A stretch of 41,520 nt of DNA from Firm-04 sp045627405. GTDB taxonomy: Bacteria; Bacillota; Clostridia; Oscillospirales; Ruminococcaceae. Under the pieces are notes generated by a model. That model saw only the letters and a program-made list of their open reading frames with translations, was not told the DNA's origin and ran no database searches. Shown here piece by piece: positions 25,332-33,229 of this stretch. The translations under genes were made by a program, and so were the position numbers. Within the stretch, counting starts at the first letter, position 1, and every line of letters begins with the position of its first letter. The stretch is from assembly GCA_045627405.1 (NCBI GenBank), contig JAZQNP010000033.1, forward strand, positions 1 through 41,520, given 5' to 3'.

Positions 25332-26063
25332 TTGAGAGCGTATCAGGGCTGTGACATCGGCAAGGTGCGTACGGAAAATCAGGATTCCATCCGGGCGGAG
25401 GCGTTTCCGGACGGCGTGCTGGCATTTGTCTGCGACGGCATGGGCGGCATGAAAAACGGCAGTGCCGCAAGCAAAATCGCCATCGCGGCAGCGGAGGAGT
25501 GTTTCCGCGCTGCTTATGCGCCGGGCATGTCCGCAGAGGAGATCTGTGACCTGCTGCGCAAATGTGCTGCCGATGCAAACCAGAAGGTCTATCAGGCTGC
25601 CGTACACAGTGCAGTGCCGAGCAGAATGGGTACCACGCTGGTCGGTGCCTTTGCAAGAGACGATGTCTGCTGCCTTGTCAATGTCGGGGATTCGCGGGCA
25701 TATCTCATCCGGCAAGAGGGCAGCGCGAGACAGCTCACAACCGATCACACCGTCGTGCAACTCCTCTACGAAAAGGGTGTCATCACCGCAGATATGCGTG
25801 CCACGCACGAGCGGAGAAATGAACTGATGCGGGCAATCGGCGTGACGGCGAGGGTGCTTGCCGATACCCAGAGCTTCCCGCTTTCTGAGGACGAGCAGCT
25901 TCTGCTCTGTTCCGACGGGTTCTACGGCATGGTGGACGAGGAGAAGATCGCGGAGATTGTGCGCAGTGCGCCGCCGCAGCAGGTGCCGGAGCGTTGCATT
26001 CAGGCAGCAAACGACGCGGGCGGCAAGGACAATATTTCCGTGATTCTGCTGACGAGTAGCTGA
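25332..26063 (+). CDS. prpC: PP2C-type Ser/Thr protein phosphatase
   Basis: A 243-residue metal-dependent phosphatase that reverses the action of the kinase encoded next. Motifs: GKVRTENQDS, VCDGMGGMKNG (metal Asp), NVGDSRAYLI, TTDHTVV, LLCSDGFYGMV and GGKDNISVILL, in the expected order over the full length. The start is TTG 25332, the only initiation codon after the in-frame TGA at 25323. Its binding site is weak. It is the PrpC/Stp member of the universal phosphatase-kinase pair. Confidence 0.94.
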   Translation: MRAYQGCDIGKVRTENQDSIRAEAFPDGVLAFVCDGMGGMKNGSAASKIAIAAAEECFRAAYAPGMSAEEICDLLRKCAADANQKVYQAAVHSAVPSRMGTTLVGAFARDDVCCLVNVGDSRAYLIRQEGSARQLTTDHTVVQLLYEKGVITADMRATHERRNELMRAIGVTARVLADTQSFPLSEDEQLLLCSDGFYGMVDEEKIAEIVRSAPPQQVPERCIQAANDAGGKDNISVILLTSS

Positions 26064-26085
26064 GAATAGAATGCAAATATACACT

Positions 26086-26114
26086 TTGCGGAATTCCGCG
26101 ATTTGTTTGATAAT
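26086..26114 (+). promoter_or_regulatory. Possible promoter for the kinase gene
   Basis: TTGCGG (26086-26091) and GATAAT (26109-26114) with a 17-base spacer, in the 74-base gap between phosphatase and kinase genes. It is a moderate match. It would allow kinase expression independent of the upstream genes. Confidence 0.5.
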
Positions 26115-26137
26115 ATAAGCCGGTACGGAGGTTTGAG

Positions 26138-28378
26138 ATGGAAAAAGATCGCAACGACAAGAACATCGGAAAGAAGCTGGACGGGCGTTACGAAATCCTC
26201 GAACGCATCGGAGAGGGCGGCATGGCGGATGTCTACCGCGCAACCGATGTGGTGGACAACAAGACCGTCGCCGTGAAGATTCTGAAACGGGAATTTGCCG
26301 AGAACGAGGAGTTTCTGCGCAGATTTCGCAACGAATCCAAGGCGATCGCCCTGCTGAATCACCCCAATATCGTCAAAATCTTTGACGTCGGGTTCTCGGA
26401 CCGGATTCAGTTTATCGTAATGGAGTATATCGACGGCAACACGCTGAATGAGTACATGGAGCTGCAAGGACAGCTCGATTGGAGAGATGCCGTCCACTAC
26501 ATTCTTCAAATCCTGCGCGCACTCCAACATGCGCACAGCAAGGGCATCGTACACCGCGATATTAAGCCGCAGAATATCATGATGCTGCAAGACGGCACGA
26601 TCAAGGTCATGGACTTCGGCATCGCAAAATTTGCGCGCGAGGACGGCAAAACCGGCACCGATAAGGCAATCGGCACCGTCCACTATATCAGCCCTGAGCA
26701 GGCACGCGGCGGCACGACCGATGCAAAGAGCGATATTTATTCCGTCGGCGTGATGTTCTATGAGATGCTGACCGGCAAAAAGCCCTTTGATACCGACAAC
26801 CCCGTGAGCATCGCCGTCATGCACATGCAGGCGGAGGTGCCGCAGCCGCATACCGTGCGTCCGGATATTCAGGTCGGGCTGGAAGAGATCATCCTCAAAT
26901 CCATGCAGAAGGACCCCAAGAACCGCTATCAGACTGCGCGTGATATGATGGATGACATCGAGACCTTCAAGGAGGATCCCGATGTGGTCTTCGGCTATTT
27001 CCCGGAGATCGCAGGCAGAGCCGGCGGCGCGAAGAGCGCGGACAGCATCCTCACAGAGGACGCAGACGACAAGACCAAAACCCGCGCCTATACACCGGTC
27101 AATGAGCCGGAGGACGCGCTGCTTTCGCAGGAATCGGGCAGCTATGACGGCGAGGACGGAGATGACGAGGACGAATATGAGGAGGAGGAAGAGGCAAAAT
27201 CCCTCTTTGTGCCGATTCTCAGCGCGGTCATCATTGTGGTCATTGTCGTGGCGGCAGTCTTCTTTGCAAGCCTGATCCTCGATGCGATGAACCGCGCACG
27301 CGGCGAACAGACCCTCGAAGAAATGGCAATGCCGAACCTGATTAACATGGACTATCAGGAGGCACAGCTGCAATACGGCGACCAGATTCAGATTGTCGTC
27401 GTCAGCACCGAGTATTCCGATTATGAGATCGACAAGATTTTCGATCAGGACATCGCAGCAGGCAATGCCGTCACAAGAGGCGAGCGCGTAGAGGTCAAGG
27501 TCAGCCTTGGTGCCAGAAAGGTGACGCTTCCCGATCTCACCGGCTGGGATTATACCACTGCCGAGGGCTCGCTGCAAAATCTCGGTGTGACGGTCGATCC
27601 GCGCTACACCTATAACGATGAGGTCGAAGAGGGCAAGGTCATCTCGACGGATCCGCAGGGCCCGATTGAGGTCGATCCCAAGTCCTATGTCATCGTGTTC
27701 ATCAGCCGCGGCAAGAACAAGAATACCGTTCCGGTTCCGAATTTCATCGGACAGGACTGGGAGGTCGCAAACGCGACGGCGGAAAGCCTCGGCATCGTCC
27801 TCGAAAAGAAAGAAGTCAACGACACCTCCGCAGCAGGCACGGTGCTGCACCAGAGCATCAAGGCGACGGAGGAGGTCACAGAGGGTACGGTCGTGACGCT
27901 CGATGTCTCCAACGGCATTCCGGAGCCGAAGAATGTCAATGTCCCGATTCAGATTCCGGCGGATGCGGCAGGCAGCTTCCACATCACGCTCTATGAGGCA
28001 GGCATCGTCGCCGTGCAGGGCGCGTCGTTCAATGTCGCCTATGCAAACGGCAGCACCTATGTCACCGTCAGCGGCAACGGCACAAAGGATTTCCTGATGA
28101 CGCTGACCAACGATACTAACGGTGCCAGCGCGACGGTCGGCACCTACCGCGTCAATTTCGACACCCAGAGCGTCAGCGCGGTCAGCGCGGATGTCCCTGC
28201 GGCATTTGATGCAGTCGGCGGCATCGTCACCACCACAACCACTGTTTCGACGGAGGCAACCACTACAACCACGTCGAAAGTCTGGTGGACACCGACATCG
28301 TCATCCACCGACGACGCAGGAACGACCACGACCACCACGACCACTGCGGCATCTGCCGCAGCGTCAGACAACACATGA
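26138..28378 (+). CDS. pknB: PASTA-domain Ser/Thr protein kinase (PrkC/PknB)
   Basis: A 746-residue membrane kinase. The cytoplasmic kinase domain (18-280) has GEGGMADVYRATD, the ATP Lys (VAVKILK, K47), HRDIKPQN (D141), DFG (159-161) and GTVHYISPEQA. An acidic juxtamembrane stretch (about 335-352) precedes one helix (358-382). Three PASTA repeats follow (about 394-455, 456-522 and 524-588), which bind muropeptide or lipid II and link wall state to signalling. It then has an extra beta-rich domain and a tail of Thr runs. In Bacillus this kinase controls spore germination and wall growth. Start ATG 26138 after GGAGG. Confidence 0.95.
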   Translation: MEKDRNDKNIGKKLDGRYEILERIGEGGMADVYRATDVVDNKTVAVKILKREFAENEEFLRRFRNESKAIALLNHPNIVKIFDVGFSDRIQFIVMEYIDGNTLNEYMELQGQLDWRDAVHYILQILRALQHAHSKGIVHRDIKPQNIMMLQDGTIKVMDFGIAKFAREDGKTGTDKAIGTVHYISPEQARGGTTDAKSDIYSVGVMFYEMLTGKKPFDTDNPVSIAVMHMQAEVPQPHTVRPDIQVGLEEIILKSMQKDPKNRYQTARDMMDDIETFKEDPDVVFGYFPEIAGRAGGAKSADSILTEDADDKTKTRAYTPVNEPEDALLSQESGSYDGEDGDDEDEYEEEEEAKSLFVPILSAVIIVVIVVAAVFFASLILDAMNRARGEQTLEEMAMPNLINMDYQEAQLQYGDQIQIVVVSTEYSDYEIDKIFDQDIAAGNAVTRGERVEVKVSLGARKVTLPDLTGWDYTTAEGSLQNLGVTVDPRYTYNDEVEEGKVISTDPQGPIEVDPKSYVIVFISRGKNKNTVPVPNFIGQDWEVANATAESLGIVLEKKEVNDTSAAGTVLHQSIKATEEVTEGTVVTLDVSNGIPEPKNVNVPIQIPADAAGSFHITLYEAGIVAVQGASFNVAYANGSTYVTVSGNGTKDFLMTLTNDTNGASATVGTYRVNFDTQSVSAVSADVPAAFDAVGGIVTTTTTVSTEATTTTTSKVWWTPTSSSTDDAGTTTTTTTTAASAAASDNT

Positions 28379-29244
28379 TGGACGGACTGATTATCAAAGC
28401 AGTCGGGGGACTTTACACGGTAGAGTCCCCCGAAGGTGTATTTGCCTGCAAGGCACGCGGCATCTTCCGCAGACAGGGCATTTCTCCCTGTGCCGGCGAC
28501 CGTGTCCGCTTTGCCGATGACTGCATCACCGAAATCCTGCCGCGGCGCAATCTGCTGATCCGTCCGCCGCTTGCAAATCTCGATCAGCTTCTGTTTGTGC
28601 TTTCGGTGCGCGAGCCTGCACCGAATCTGCTGCTGCTCGACCGGTTTCTTGCCGTCTGCGTCTATAAGCAGATTCAGCCGATGCTTGTCTTTACAAAGCT
28701 CGATCTTGCCGATGCTGCCGTTGCCGAACGCTATGCCGCGCTCTATCGCAAAACGGGCTTCCCGATCCTGTTTGCCGATTATCGTGAATGCGGCGCGGGT
28801 GTCGATGCCGTGCGGGATGCGCTGAAAGGGAAAATCAGCGCGTTTACGGGAAATTCCGGTGTCGGGAAATCGACGCTGCTCAATGCGGTGGCACCGGGCT
28901 TGCAGCTTGAAACTGCGGACATCAGCAAAAAGCTCGGCAGAGGCAGACACACCACGCGTGATACGGTGCTGTATACGCTGGAAAACGGCGGGAAAGTTGC
29001 CGACACGCCGGGGTTTTCGACCTTTGAGACCGAGAGCTATGCGCAGATTGCGGCGGAGGAGCTGCCGGACTGTTTTCCGGAGATCGCCGCCGTGGAGGAG
29101 CCGTGCCGCTATGCCGACTGCCGGCATCTGCGGGAACCGGGCTGCAAGGTTCGGGAGGCGGTCGCAAGCGGGGAGATTCCAAAGAGCCGCTATGAGAGCT
29201 ATGCGGCAATGCTCTCTGAAATCCAGCAGCGCAGGCTGTATTGA
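28375..29244 (+). CDS. rsgA: Ribosome small-subunit biogenesis GTPase
   Basis: A 289-residue circularly permuted GTPase that checks 30S subunit maturation. An OB-fold occupies residues 1-65. The G-motifs occur in permuted order: TKLDLAD (G4, about 101), then GNSGVGKSTLLN (G1, about 159), TRDT (G2) and DTPGFS (G3). The C-terminal zinc site has CRYADCRHLREPGC (C/C/H/C). The start is ATGATG at 28375, overlapping the kinase stop. A longer frame at 28285 lies within the kinase Thr tail. Confidence 0.95.
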   Translation: MMDGLIIKAVGGLYTVESPEGVFACKARGIFRRQGISPCAGDRVRFADDCITEILPRRNLLIRPPLANLDQLLFVLSVREPAPNLLLLDRFLAVCVYKQIQPMLVFTKLDLADAAVAERYAALYRKTGFPILFADYRECGAGVDAVRDALKGKISAFTGNSGVGKSTLLNAVAPGLQLETADISKKLGRGRHTTRDTVLYTLENGGKVADTPGFSTFETESYAQIAAEELPDCFPEIAAVEEPCRYADCRHLREPGCKVREAVASGEIPKSRYESYAAMLSEIQQRRLY

Positions 29245-29253
29245 GGACATGCG

Positions 29254-29883
29254 ATGAATCGAAATGATATTTGTGTGATTTTTGCCGGCGGTCCCGAAGC
29301 GGGGCTGCCGTGTCTGCCCGTGCCGGAAGGAGCCTATGTCATCTGTGCGGACAGCGGGCTGCATCTTGCAGAGAAGCTCATGCAGACGCCCGATCTCGTG
29401 CTGGGGGATTTTGATTCGCTCGGTGCGGTGCCGGAGCAGCTTCCGCATCTGACGGTGCCGGTCGAAAAGGATGACACCGATACGATGTTGGCGGCGCGTG
29501 TCGCGCTGGAAAAGGGCTTTCGCGATGTGCGGATTTACGGGGCATTCGGCGGCAGGCTGGACCATACGCTTGCGAATGTGCAGACGCTGGAATTTCTGCT
29601 GGATGCGGGCGCAGATGCCATGCTGGTCGGCGTGCGTGACATCGCGCAGATGCTCCCTGCCGGAGCCGTGCGGCGGTATGAACGGAGAGCCGGATGGTCG
29701 CTGTCGCTGTTCTCGTGGTCGGAGCGATGCACGGGCGTCACGGTGCAGGGGACGCAGTATCCCCTCGAAAAAGGCACGCTGACACGCGGCTTTCCGCTCG
29801 GCGTCAGCAACAAGATCACAGAAGAAGCGGCGGAGATTTCCTGTGAGAGCGGATTGCTGCTTGTGGTCTGCTCGCGGCTGTAA
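29254..29883 (+). CDS. thiN: Thiamine pyrophosphokinase
   Basis: A 209-residue enzyme that makes thiamine diphosphate from thiamine and ATP. Key signatures are YVICADSGLHLAE, LVLGDFDSLG (metal Asp residues), PVEKDDTDTMLA and IYGAFGGRLDHTLANVQ. The C-terminal beta domain with SNKITEEAAEISCESGLLLVV is complete. The ribosome binding site is weak (GAGGACATGCG). In Bacillus rpe lies between rsgA and thiN. Here the gap is only 9 bases. Confidence 0.94.
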   Translation: MNRNDICVIFAGGPEAGLPCLPVPEGAYVICADSGLHLAEKLMQTPDLVLGDFDSLGAVPEQLPHLTVPVEKDDTDTMLAARVALEKGFRDVRIYGAFGGRLDHTLANVQTLEFLLDAGADAMLVGVRDIAQMLPAGAVRRYERRAGWSLSLFSWSERCTGVTVQGTQYPLEKGTLTRGFPLGVSNKITEEAAEISCESGLLLVVCSRL

Positions 29884-29930
29884 CCATTTTTCCCGTCGGT
29901 GCATATCCTATCACAAAGGAGGGATGCGCC

Positions 29931-30023
29931 ATGAAAGTGGTCGTGATGAAGAGTCCGCGCCTGCTCGCCGGTATCCTGCGGCTGGTGTTCCGTATCAAGC
30001 GCGAAACGCCCGATGCGGACTGA
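29931..30023 (+). CDS. spoVM: SpoVM-like spore coat anchoring peptide
   Basis: A 30-residue ORF with a very strong ribosome binding site (AAAGGAGGG, seven bases before ATG). It encodes an amphipathic peptide beginning MKVVVMKSPRLLAGILR and ending with a basic segment. Length, the Lys-Pro-type break and the Gly-Ile-hydrophobic helix align with Bacillus SpoVM, a 26-residue peptide that senses the positive curvature of the forespore membrane and anchors SpoIVA. Position immediately after rsgA-thiN is the same as in Bacillus, which makes the call strong despite the small size. It implies the strain, or its recent ancestors, can sporulate. Confidence 0.85.
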   Translation: MKVVVMKSPRLLAGILRLVFRIKRETPDAD

Positions 30024-30090
30024 TATGTGTACGGGTACATCGGGGGCGGCTGCTGTGGGGACGCACGCCGAATCAGGATTTATCAGCATC

Positions 30091-30302
30091 ATTGAGAGAT
30101 GTTTTGAGGACTCTCACGCTCCGCGGTTGAGTTTGCGATGCAAACATCAAGCCCTCAAACTCCCGCTGAGGGGATAGCGATCCCCTCAGACTCCCCTATA
30201 TAAAAATTGCCGTCTCCCATACGGGAGACGACAATTTTTTGTACAGGGAGGTCCGGAGGGACCGCCGTCCCTCCGGCAGGGGGGTGGGGGCGGCGTCCCC
30301 AC
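30091..30302 (+). repeat. Dispersed palindromic repeat, copy B (expanded)
   Basis: Shares the ATTGAGAGATG start (30091-30109), the GTTTGC GAT GCAAAC hairpin (30131-30145), the 27-base GAGGGAC-GTCCCTC hairpin block (30256-30282) and the GCGTCCCCACA end with copy A at 21711-21810. Extra material in the middle includes CTGAGGGGA / TCCCCTCAG (30166-30189) and a terminator. The stretch 30024-30343 has no gene. Confidence 0.78.
30202..30239. terminator. Strong bidirectional terminator between spoVM and thyX
   Basis: AAAAATTGCCGTCTCCC (30202-30218) pairs with GGGAGACGACAATTTTTT (30222-30239), a stem of about 16 pairs with one mismatch and a short loop, with T/A runs on both sides. It serves both converging genes. 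Confidence 0.93.
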
Positions 30303-30343
30303 AATAACCCGGACAATGCCGTCTCATACGAGCACTTTACGGA

Positions 30344-31678
30344 TCAGGAGAATGCGGCTTGGACTTCCTTGATTTTGCCGCAGGAGAGGCGGCCTTCGGG
30401 GCAGATGCCGGTGACATAACAGCTCGGACCCATGAGCCGGAACAGCTCCGGCGACTGTTTCCGCAGCTCCATGAGCAGCTCCACGGCACACGCACGGATC
30501 TCCCACTGTGCGCGGTTACAGGTACGCAGTGCAAAGAAATGCTGCAACTCTCTGCCGTTCATGCTGCACATCACATCGAGCTGATTGCCTGCCAGCGCGA
30601 AATACTGCACCGCAGAGACCGGCAGACCCGCAGAGAGCAGGCTCCGCAGCACCTCGGTATTTTCCGCATAGGCACGCTGATACAGCGAAAGAGCCTCTGC
30701 ATTTTCGGCGACCGTCGGCGGAATCAGATATGTATTTTTCAGCACTGCCTGAATGATCTGCGGCACCAGCACACTCTGCATTCTGTGCCGCACCAGATGG
30801 GTCACTGCCGCCAGTGAGAGATTTCGCACGGTGAAGTTTGCCTGCACCAGTTCCAGCTCACGCGGGCGTTCTCCCAGCACGATGTCTCTGAGCGTCAGCT
30901 CCGTCTGCGGCAGAATCATGCCGTTTGCGCCGGCTGCACCGCAGATGATCTGCTCCGGCTCCGGTGTGACAACATGCAGCACCGATGCCGCCTGTGCAGG
31001 GGTCGGCTCCGGAATCTCCGGCAGCGTCTGCGGCAGCGCGTAGCGCGTTTTGTCCGCACGGTACCGCTTCTCCGCGCTGTCGAGCAAATGCGGGAAATAC
31101 TGCTCAAACTGCGCTTTCAGCGACTCGCCCAGCGCGACCAGCTCCGGAAAAGCAGAGCCGCGTCCCCAGAGCATCGCAGAGATCATGTGCATCAGCTCGC
31201 GGGCATTGAGCGTGCAGTAGAAATTGCTGCGGAAGCAATACGGCAGCACAAAGCGCGCATCCTCTTTCGGAATCCCCAGTTCCAGCAGATCGGCATACAC
31301 CTTGAACAGCGCGTCCATATGCGCGCCGAACCGCGCAGAGAGGCTCTCCGGCAGGGCGGGGATATAGCAGCCCGTATTCGTGAAATCCACATATCTGCGC
31401 GACTGCACAGTGAACGATGCCAGCCGGAATTCGATGACAAACTCCTCGACACAGACCGACACGCTGTCAAATGCAACCGTGAATACGGCGTGTTCGATCA
31501 GCGACTGATGCCCCGATGCGACAACCTTTTCAATCAGCGCACCGTTGTTTTCCTTCTCCTTGGAGCGTTCGTAGATCTCCATTGCCGTTCCCTGCGTGGT
31601 GGAGATGCGTCCCGCAGAGGCACAGACCGTTTCTCCGGCTGACGATGCCGCGATGATTGTTGCAGACGCTTTGTTCAT
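30344..31678 (-). CDS. thyX: Double-length flavin-dependent thymidylate synthase
   Basis: A 444-residue protein, about twice the usual ThyX length, made of two ThyX-like repeats. Repeat 1 (about 1-215) has GHQSLIEHAVFTVAF and FRLASFTVQSRRYV. Repeat 2 (about 250-444) has FTVRNLSLAAVTHLVRHRMQS and NGRELQHFFALRTCNRAQWEI. The ThyX signature RHRxxSxNExSxR is split. Repeat 1 keeps R..S....S.R but loses the first RH. Repeat 2 keeps RHRxxS but loses the rest. Each may therefore supply half of a shared active site that makes dTMP from dUMP using FAD and methylene-THF. The start is ATG 31678, six bases after AAAGGA. Confidence 0.88.
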   Translation of the reverse strand: MNKASATIIAASSAGETVCASAGRISTTQGTAMEIYERSKEKENNGALIEKVVASGHQSLIEHAVFTVAFDSVSVCVEEFVIEFRLASFTVQSRRYVDFTNTGCYIPALPESLSARFGAHMDALFKVYADLLELGIPKEDARFVLPYCFRSNFYCTLNARELMHMISAMLWGRGSAFPELVALGESLKAQFEQYFPHLLDSAEKRYRADKTRYALPQTLPEIPEPTPAQAASVLHVVTPEPEQIICGAAGANGMILPQTELTLRDIVLGERPRELELVQANFTVRNLSLAAVTHLVRHRMQSVLVPQIIQAVLKNTYLIPPTVAENAEALSLYQRAYAENTEVLRSLLSAGLPVSAVQYFALAGNQLDVMCSMNGRELQHFFALRTCNRAQWEIRACAVELLMELRKQSPELFRLMGPSCYVTGICPEGRLSCGKIKEVQAAFS

Positions 31679-31699
31679 GACAGTTCCTTTCCCATTCCC

Positions 31700-31728
31700 T
31701 TGACAATTCAGACGAAATGTGATACAAT
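31700..31728 (+). promoter_or_regulatory. Promoter of the antisense RNA
   Basis: TTGACA (31700-31705) and TACAAT (31723-31728), 17-base spacer, divergent from thyX. No protein gene follows on this strand, so the product is expected to be an RNA. Confidence 0.85.
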
Positions 31729-31734
31729 AGAGAA

Positions 31735-31850
31735 AAAGAGGATGCCTGCATTGCAGGACGGCAACTCCGTCCGGCAGACGGTTCTCCTCCGGTACATGGC
31801 TAGGGAACTAACCGATACCTTTGGCTGAGGGGCGGTTAGTTCCTCTTGTA
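31735..31850 (+). ncRNA. Candidate antisense RNA antitoxin
   Basis: About 115 bases between a consensus promoter and a terminator-like hairpin: GGAACTAACCG (31804-31814) / CGGTTAGTTCC (31833-31843), then TCTTGTAT. It contains further hairpins (CCTGC ATT GCAGG, GACGG CAACT CCGTC). It is complementary to the last codons, stop and 3' end of the toxin-like gene transcribed from the other strand. This is the convergent geometry of TxpA/RatA and Fst/RNAII type I systems. Both ends are inferred from sequence only. Confidence 0.65.
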
Positions 31851-31922
31851 TCTGGCGTCAAGTAAGATAAGAAACGTCATAAACAGCAGAAAAAGCTGTA
31901 TCACATCCGATGTATCCATCAT
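31836..31922 (-). CDS. Candidate type I toxin, small hydrophobic peptide
   Basis: A 28-residue peptide with a strong ribosome binding site (GGGAGGTGG) before ATGATG. It has a short acidic head (MMDTSDV), one hydrophobic helix of about 15 residues (IQLFLLFMTFLILL) and a basic tail ending RYKRN, the plan of Fst/TxpA-like holin-type toxins. An 8-base hairpin, CATAATTC / GAATTATG (31940-31959), stands just upstream of the binding site and could restrict translation. Transcribed from the consensus promoter at 32032-32060. Confidence 0.7.
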   Translation of the reverse strand: MMDTSDVIQLFLLFMTFLILLDARYKRN

Positions 31923-32031
31923 GACAACCACCTCCCGTTCATAATTCCTGTGAATTATGCACCGGAGGTCTGCTCCCGTTTCCGGGTGCCGAAGCGAACC
32001 GCCTACCGTTTTTATGCAGACATCCGTGTTT

Positions 32032-32060
32032 ATTATAATACGGATGTCCTTTTTTGTCAA
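32032..32060 (-). promoter_or_regulatory. Promoter of the toxin-like gene
   Basis: On the minus strand TTGACA (32060-32055) and TATAAT (32037-32032) with a 17-base spacer, a perfect consensus. The start near 32025 gives about 100 bases of structured leader. Confidence 0.9.
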
Positions 32061-32066
32061 GGAATG

Positions 32067-32090
32067 AAAAAGCGGCACATGGGTACCGCT
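32067..32090 (-). terminator. Terminator of ilvE
   Basis: On the minus strand AGCGGTA / TGCCGCT (32090-32071, one G-T pair) followed by TTTTC, about 20 bases after the ilvE stop and directly before the toxin promoter. Confidence 0.75.
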
Positions 32091-32108
32091 CTTTTCATAT
32101 TTGCGTGA

Positions 32109-33176
32109 TTATTTAACCGGAACGACCCAGCCGAACGGATCTTCCAGCTTGCCCCACTGGATGCCGGTCATTGTGTCGTAGATCTTCTGGGAGATCGGTC
32201 CGATCTTGTTGTCGTTGATCGTCATGATCTTGTCGCCCCATTTCAGATGTCCGACCGGAGAGATGACCGCTGCGGTACCGGTGCCGAACACTTCATTCAG
32301 CTTGCCTGCGTCATACGCATCTGCCAGCTCCTGAATCGTGATGCGGCGTTCGGAAACCTTCATGCCCCAGCTCTTGGTCAGTTCCAGCACGGACTTTCTG
32401 GTGATGCCCGGCAGAATCGAGCCTTGCAGCTCCGGCGTGACAATCTCGCCGTCGATGACGAACATGATGTTCATGGCACCGACCTCTTCAATATACTTCT
32501 GCTCGACGCCGTCCAGCCAGAGCACCTGAGAATAGCCCTCCTTGTGCGCCTCGTCCTGACCGATCAGGGAAGCTGCGTAGTTGCCGCCGGTCTTGGTGTA
32601 GCCCATGCCGCCGCGCACCGCACGGACGTACTTGGATTCCACATAGATCTTGACCGGATCCAGACCGGAAGCATAGTATGCACCCGACGGCGACAGGATG
32701 ATGATGAACATATACTCATCGCCGGGCTTCACGCCGAGGAACGGATCCACTGCGATGATGAACGGACGGATATACAGCGATGCGCCGTCGATATGCGGCA
32801 CCCAGTCCTTCTCGACTTTCAGAAGCTCCGTCAGCCCTTCCATTGCCATGTCAACCGGCAGCTCCGGAATGACCAGACGCGAGTTCGAGCTGTTGAGACG
32901 CTTGAAGTTCTCCTCCGGACGGAAGAGCTGAATCTCACCGTCTGCGCGGCGGTATGCCTTCATGCCCTCGAACACCTCCTGCCCGTAGTGCAGGCAGAGT
33001 GCTGCCGGGCTGAGCGACAGATTGCCGTAGGGAACGATGCGGGCGTCATGCCAGCCCTGACCGCTCGTGTAGTCCATCACGAACATATAATCGGTAAACA
33101 CATGACCGAAGCCGAGCTTGGTCTCGTCCGCCGGCTTTTCTTTCAGCACGGCTGCTTTTTCAAAACGAATGTCCAT
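32109..33176 (-). CDS. ilvE: Branched-chain amino acid aminotransferase
   Basis: A 355-residue class IV PLP transaminase, type II branched-chain form, interconverting Leu/Ile/Val and their keto acids with glutamate. The PLP Lys lies in GYTKTGGNYAAS (about 198). YGQEVFEGMKAYRR, FRPEENFKRLNSSNSRL and EVFGTGTAAVISPVG are family hallmarks. The start is ATG 33176 after AGAGGA. It is apparently single, ended by the hairpin at 32067-32090. Confidence 0.96.
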   Translation of the reverse strand: MDIRFEKAAVLKEKPADETKLGFGHVFTDYMFVMDYTSGQGWHDARIVPYGNLSLSPAALCLHYGQEVFEGMKAYRRADGEIQLFRPEENFKRLNSSNSRLVIPELPVDMAMEGLTELLKVEKDWVPHIDGASLYIRPFIIAVDPFLGVKPGDEYMFIIILSPSGAYYASGLDPVKIYVESKYVRAVRGGMGYTKTGGNYAASLIGQDEAHKEGYSQVLWLDGVEQKYIEEVGAMNIMFVIDGEIVTPELQGSILPGITRKSVLELTKSWGMKVSERRITIQELADAYDAGKLNEVFGTGTAAVISPVGHLKWGDKIMTINDNKIGPISQKIYDTMTGIQWGKLEDPFGWVVPVK

Positions 33177-33229
33177 TGCGAATTCCTCTTTTCTGTACGT
33201 TTCAGATTTCTATGTCATGCTGATCCATG

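Noticed and set aside
26000..27982. 660-codon minus-strand frame opposite the PASTA kinase
   Set aside because: Shadow frame of the kinase gene. Composition is low in complexity and it has no start signal.
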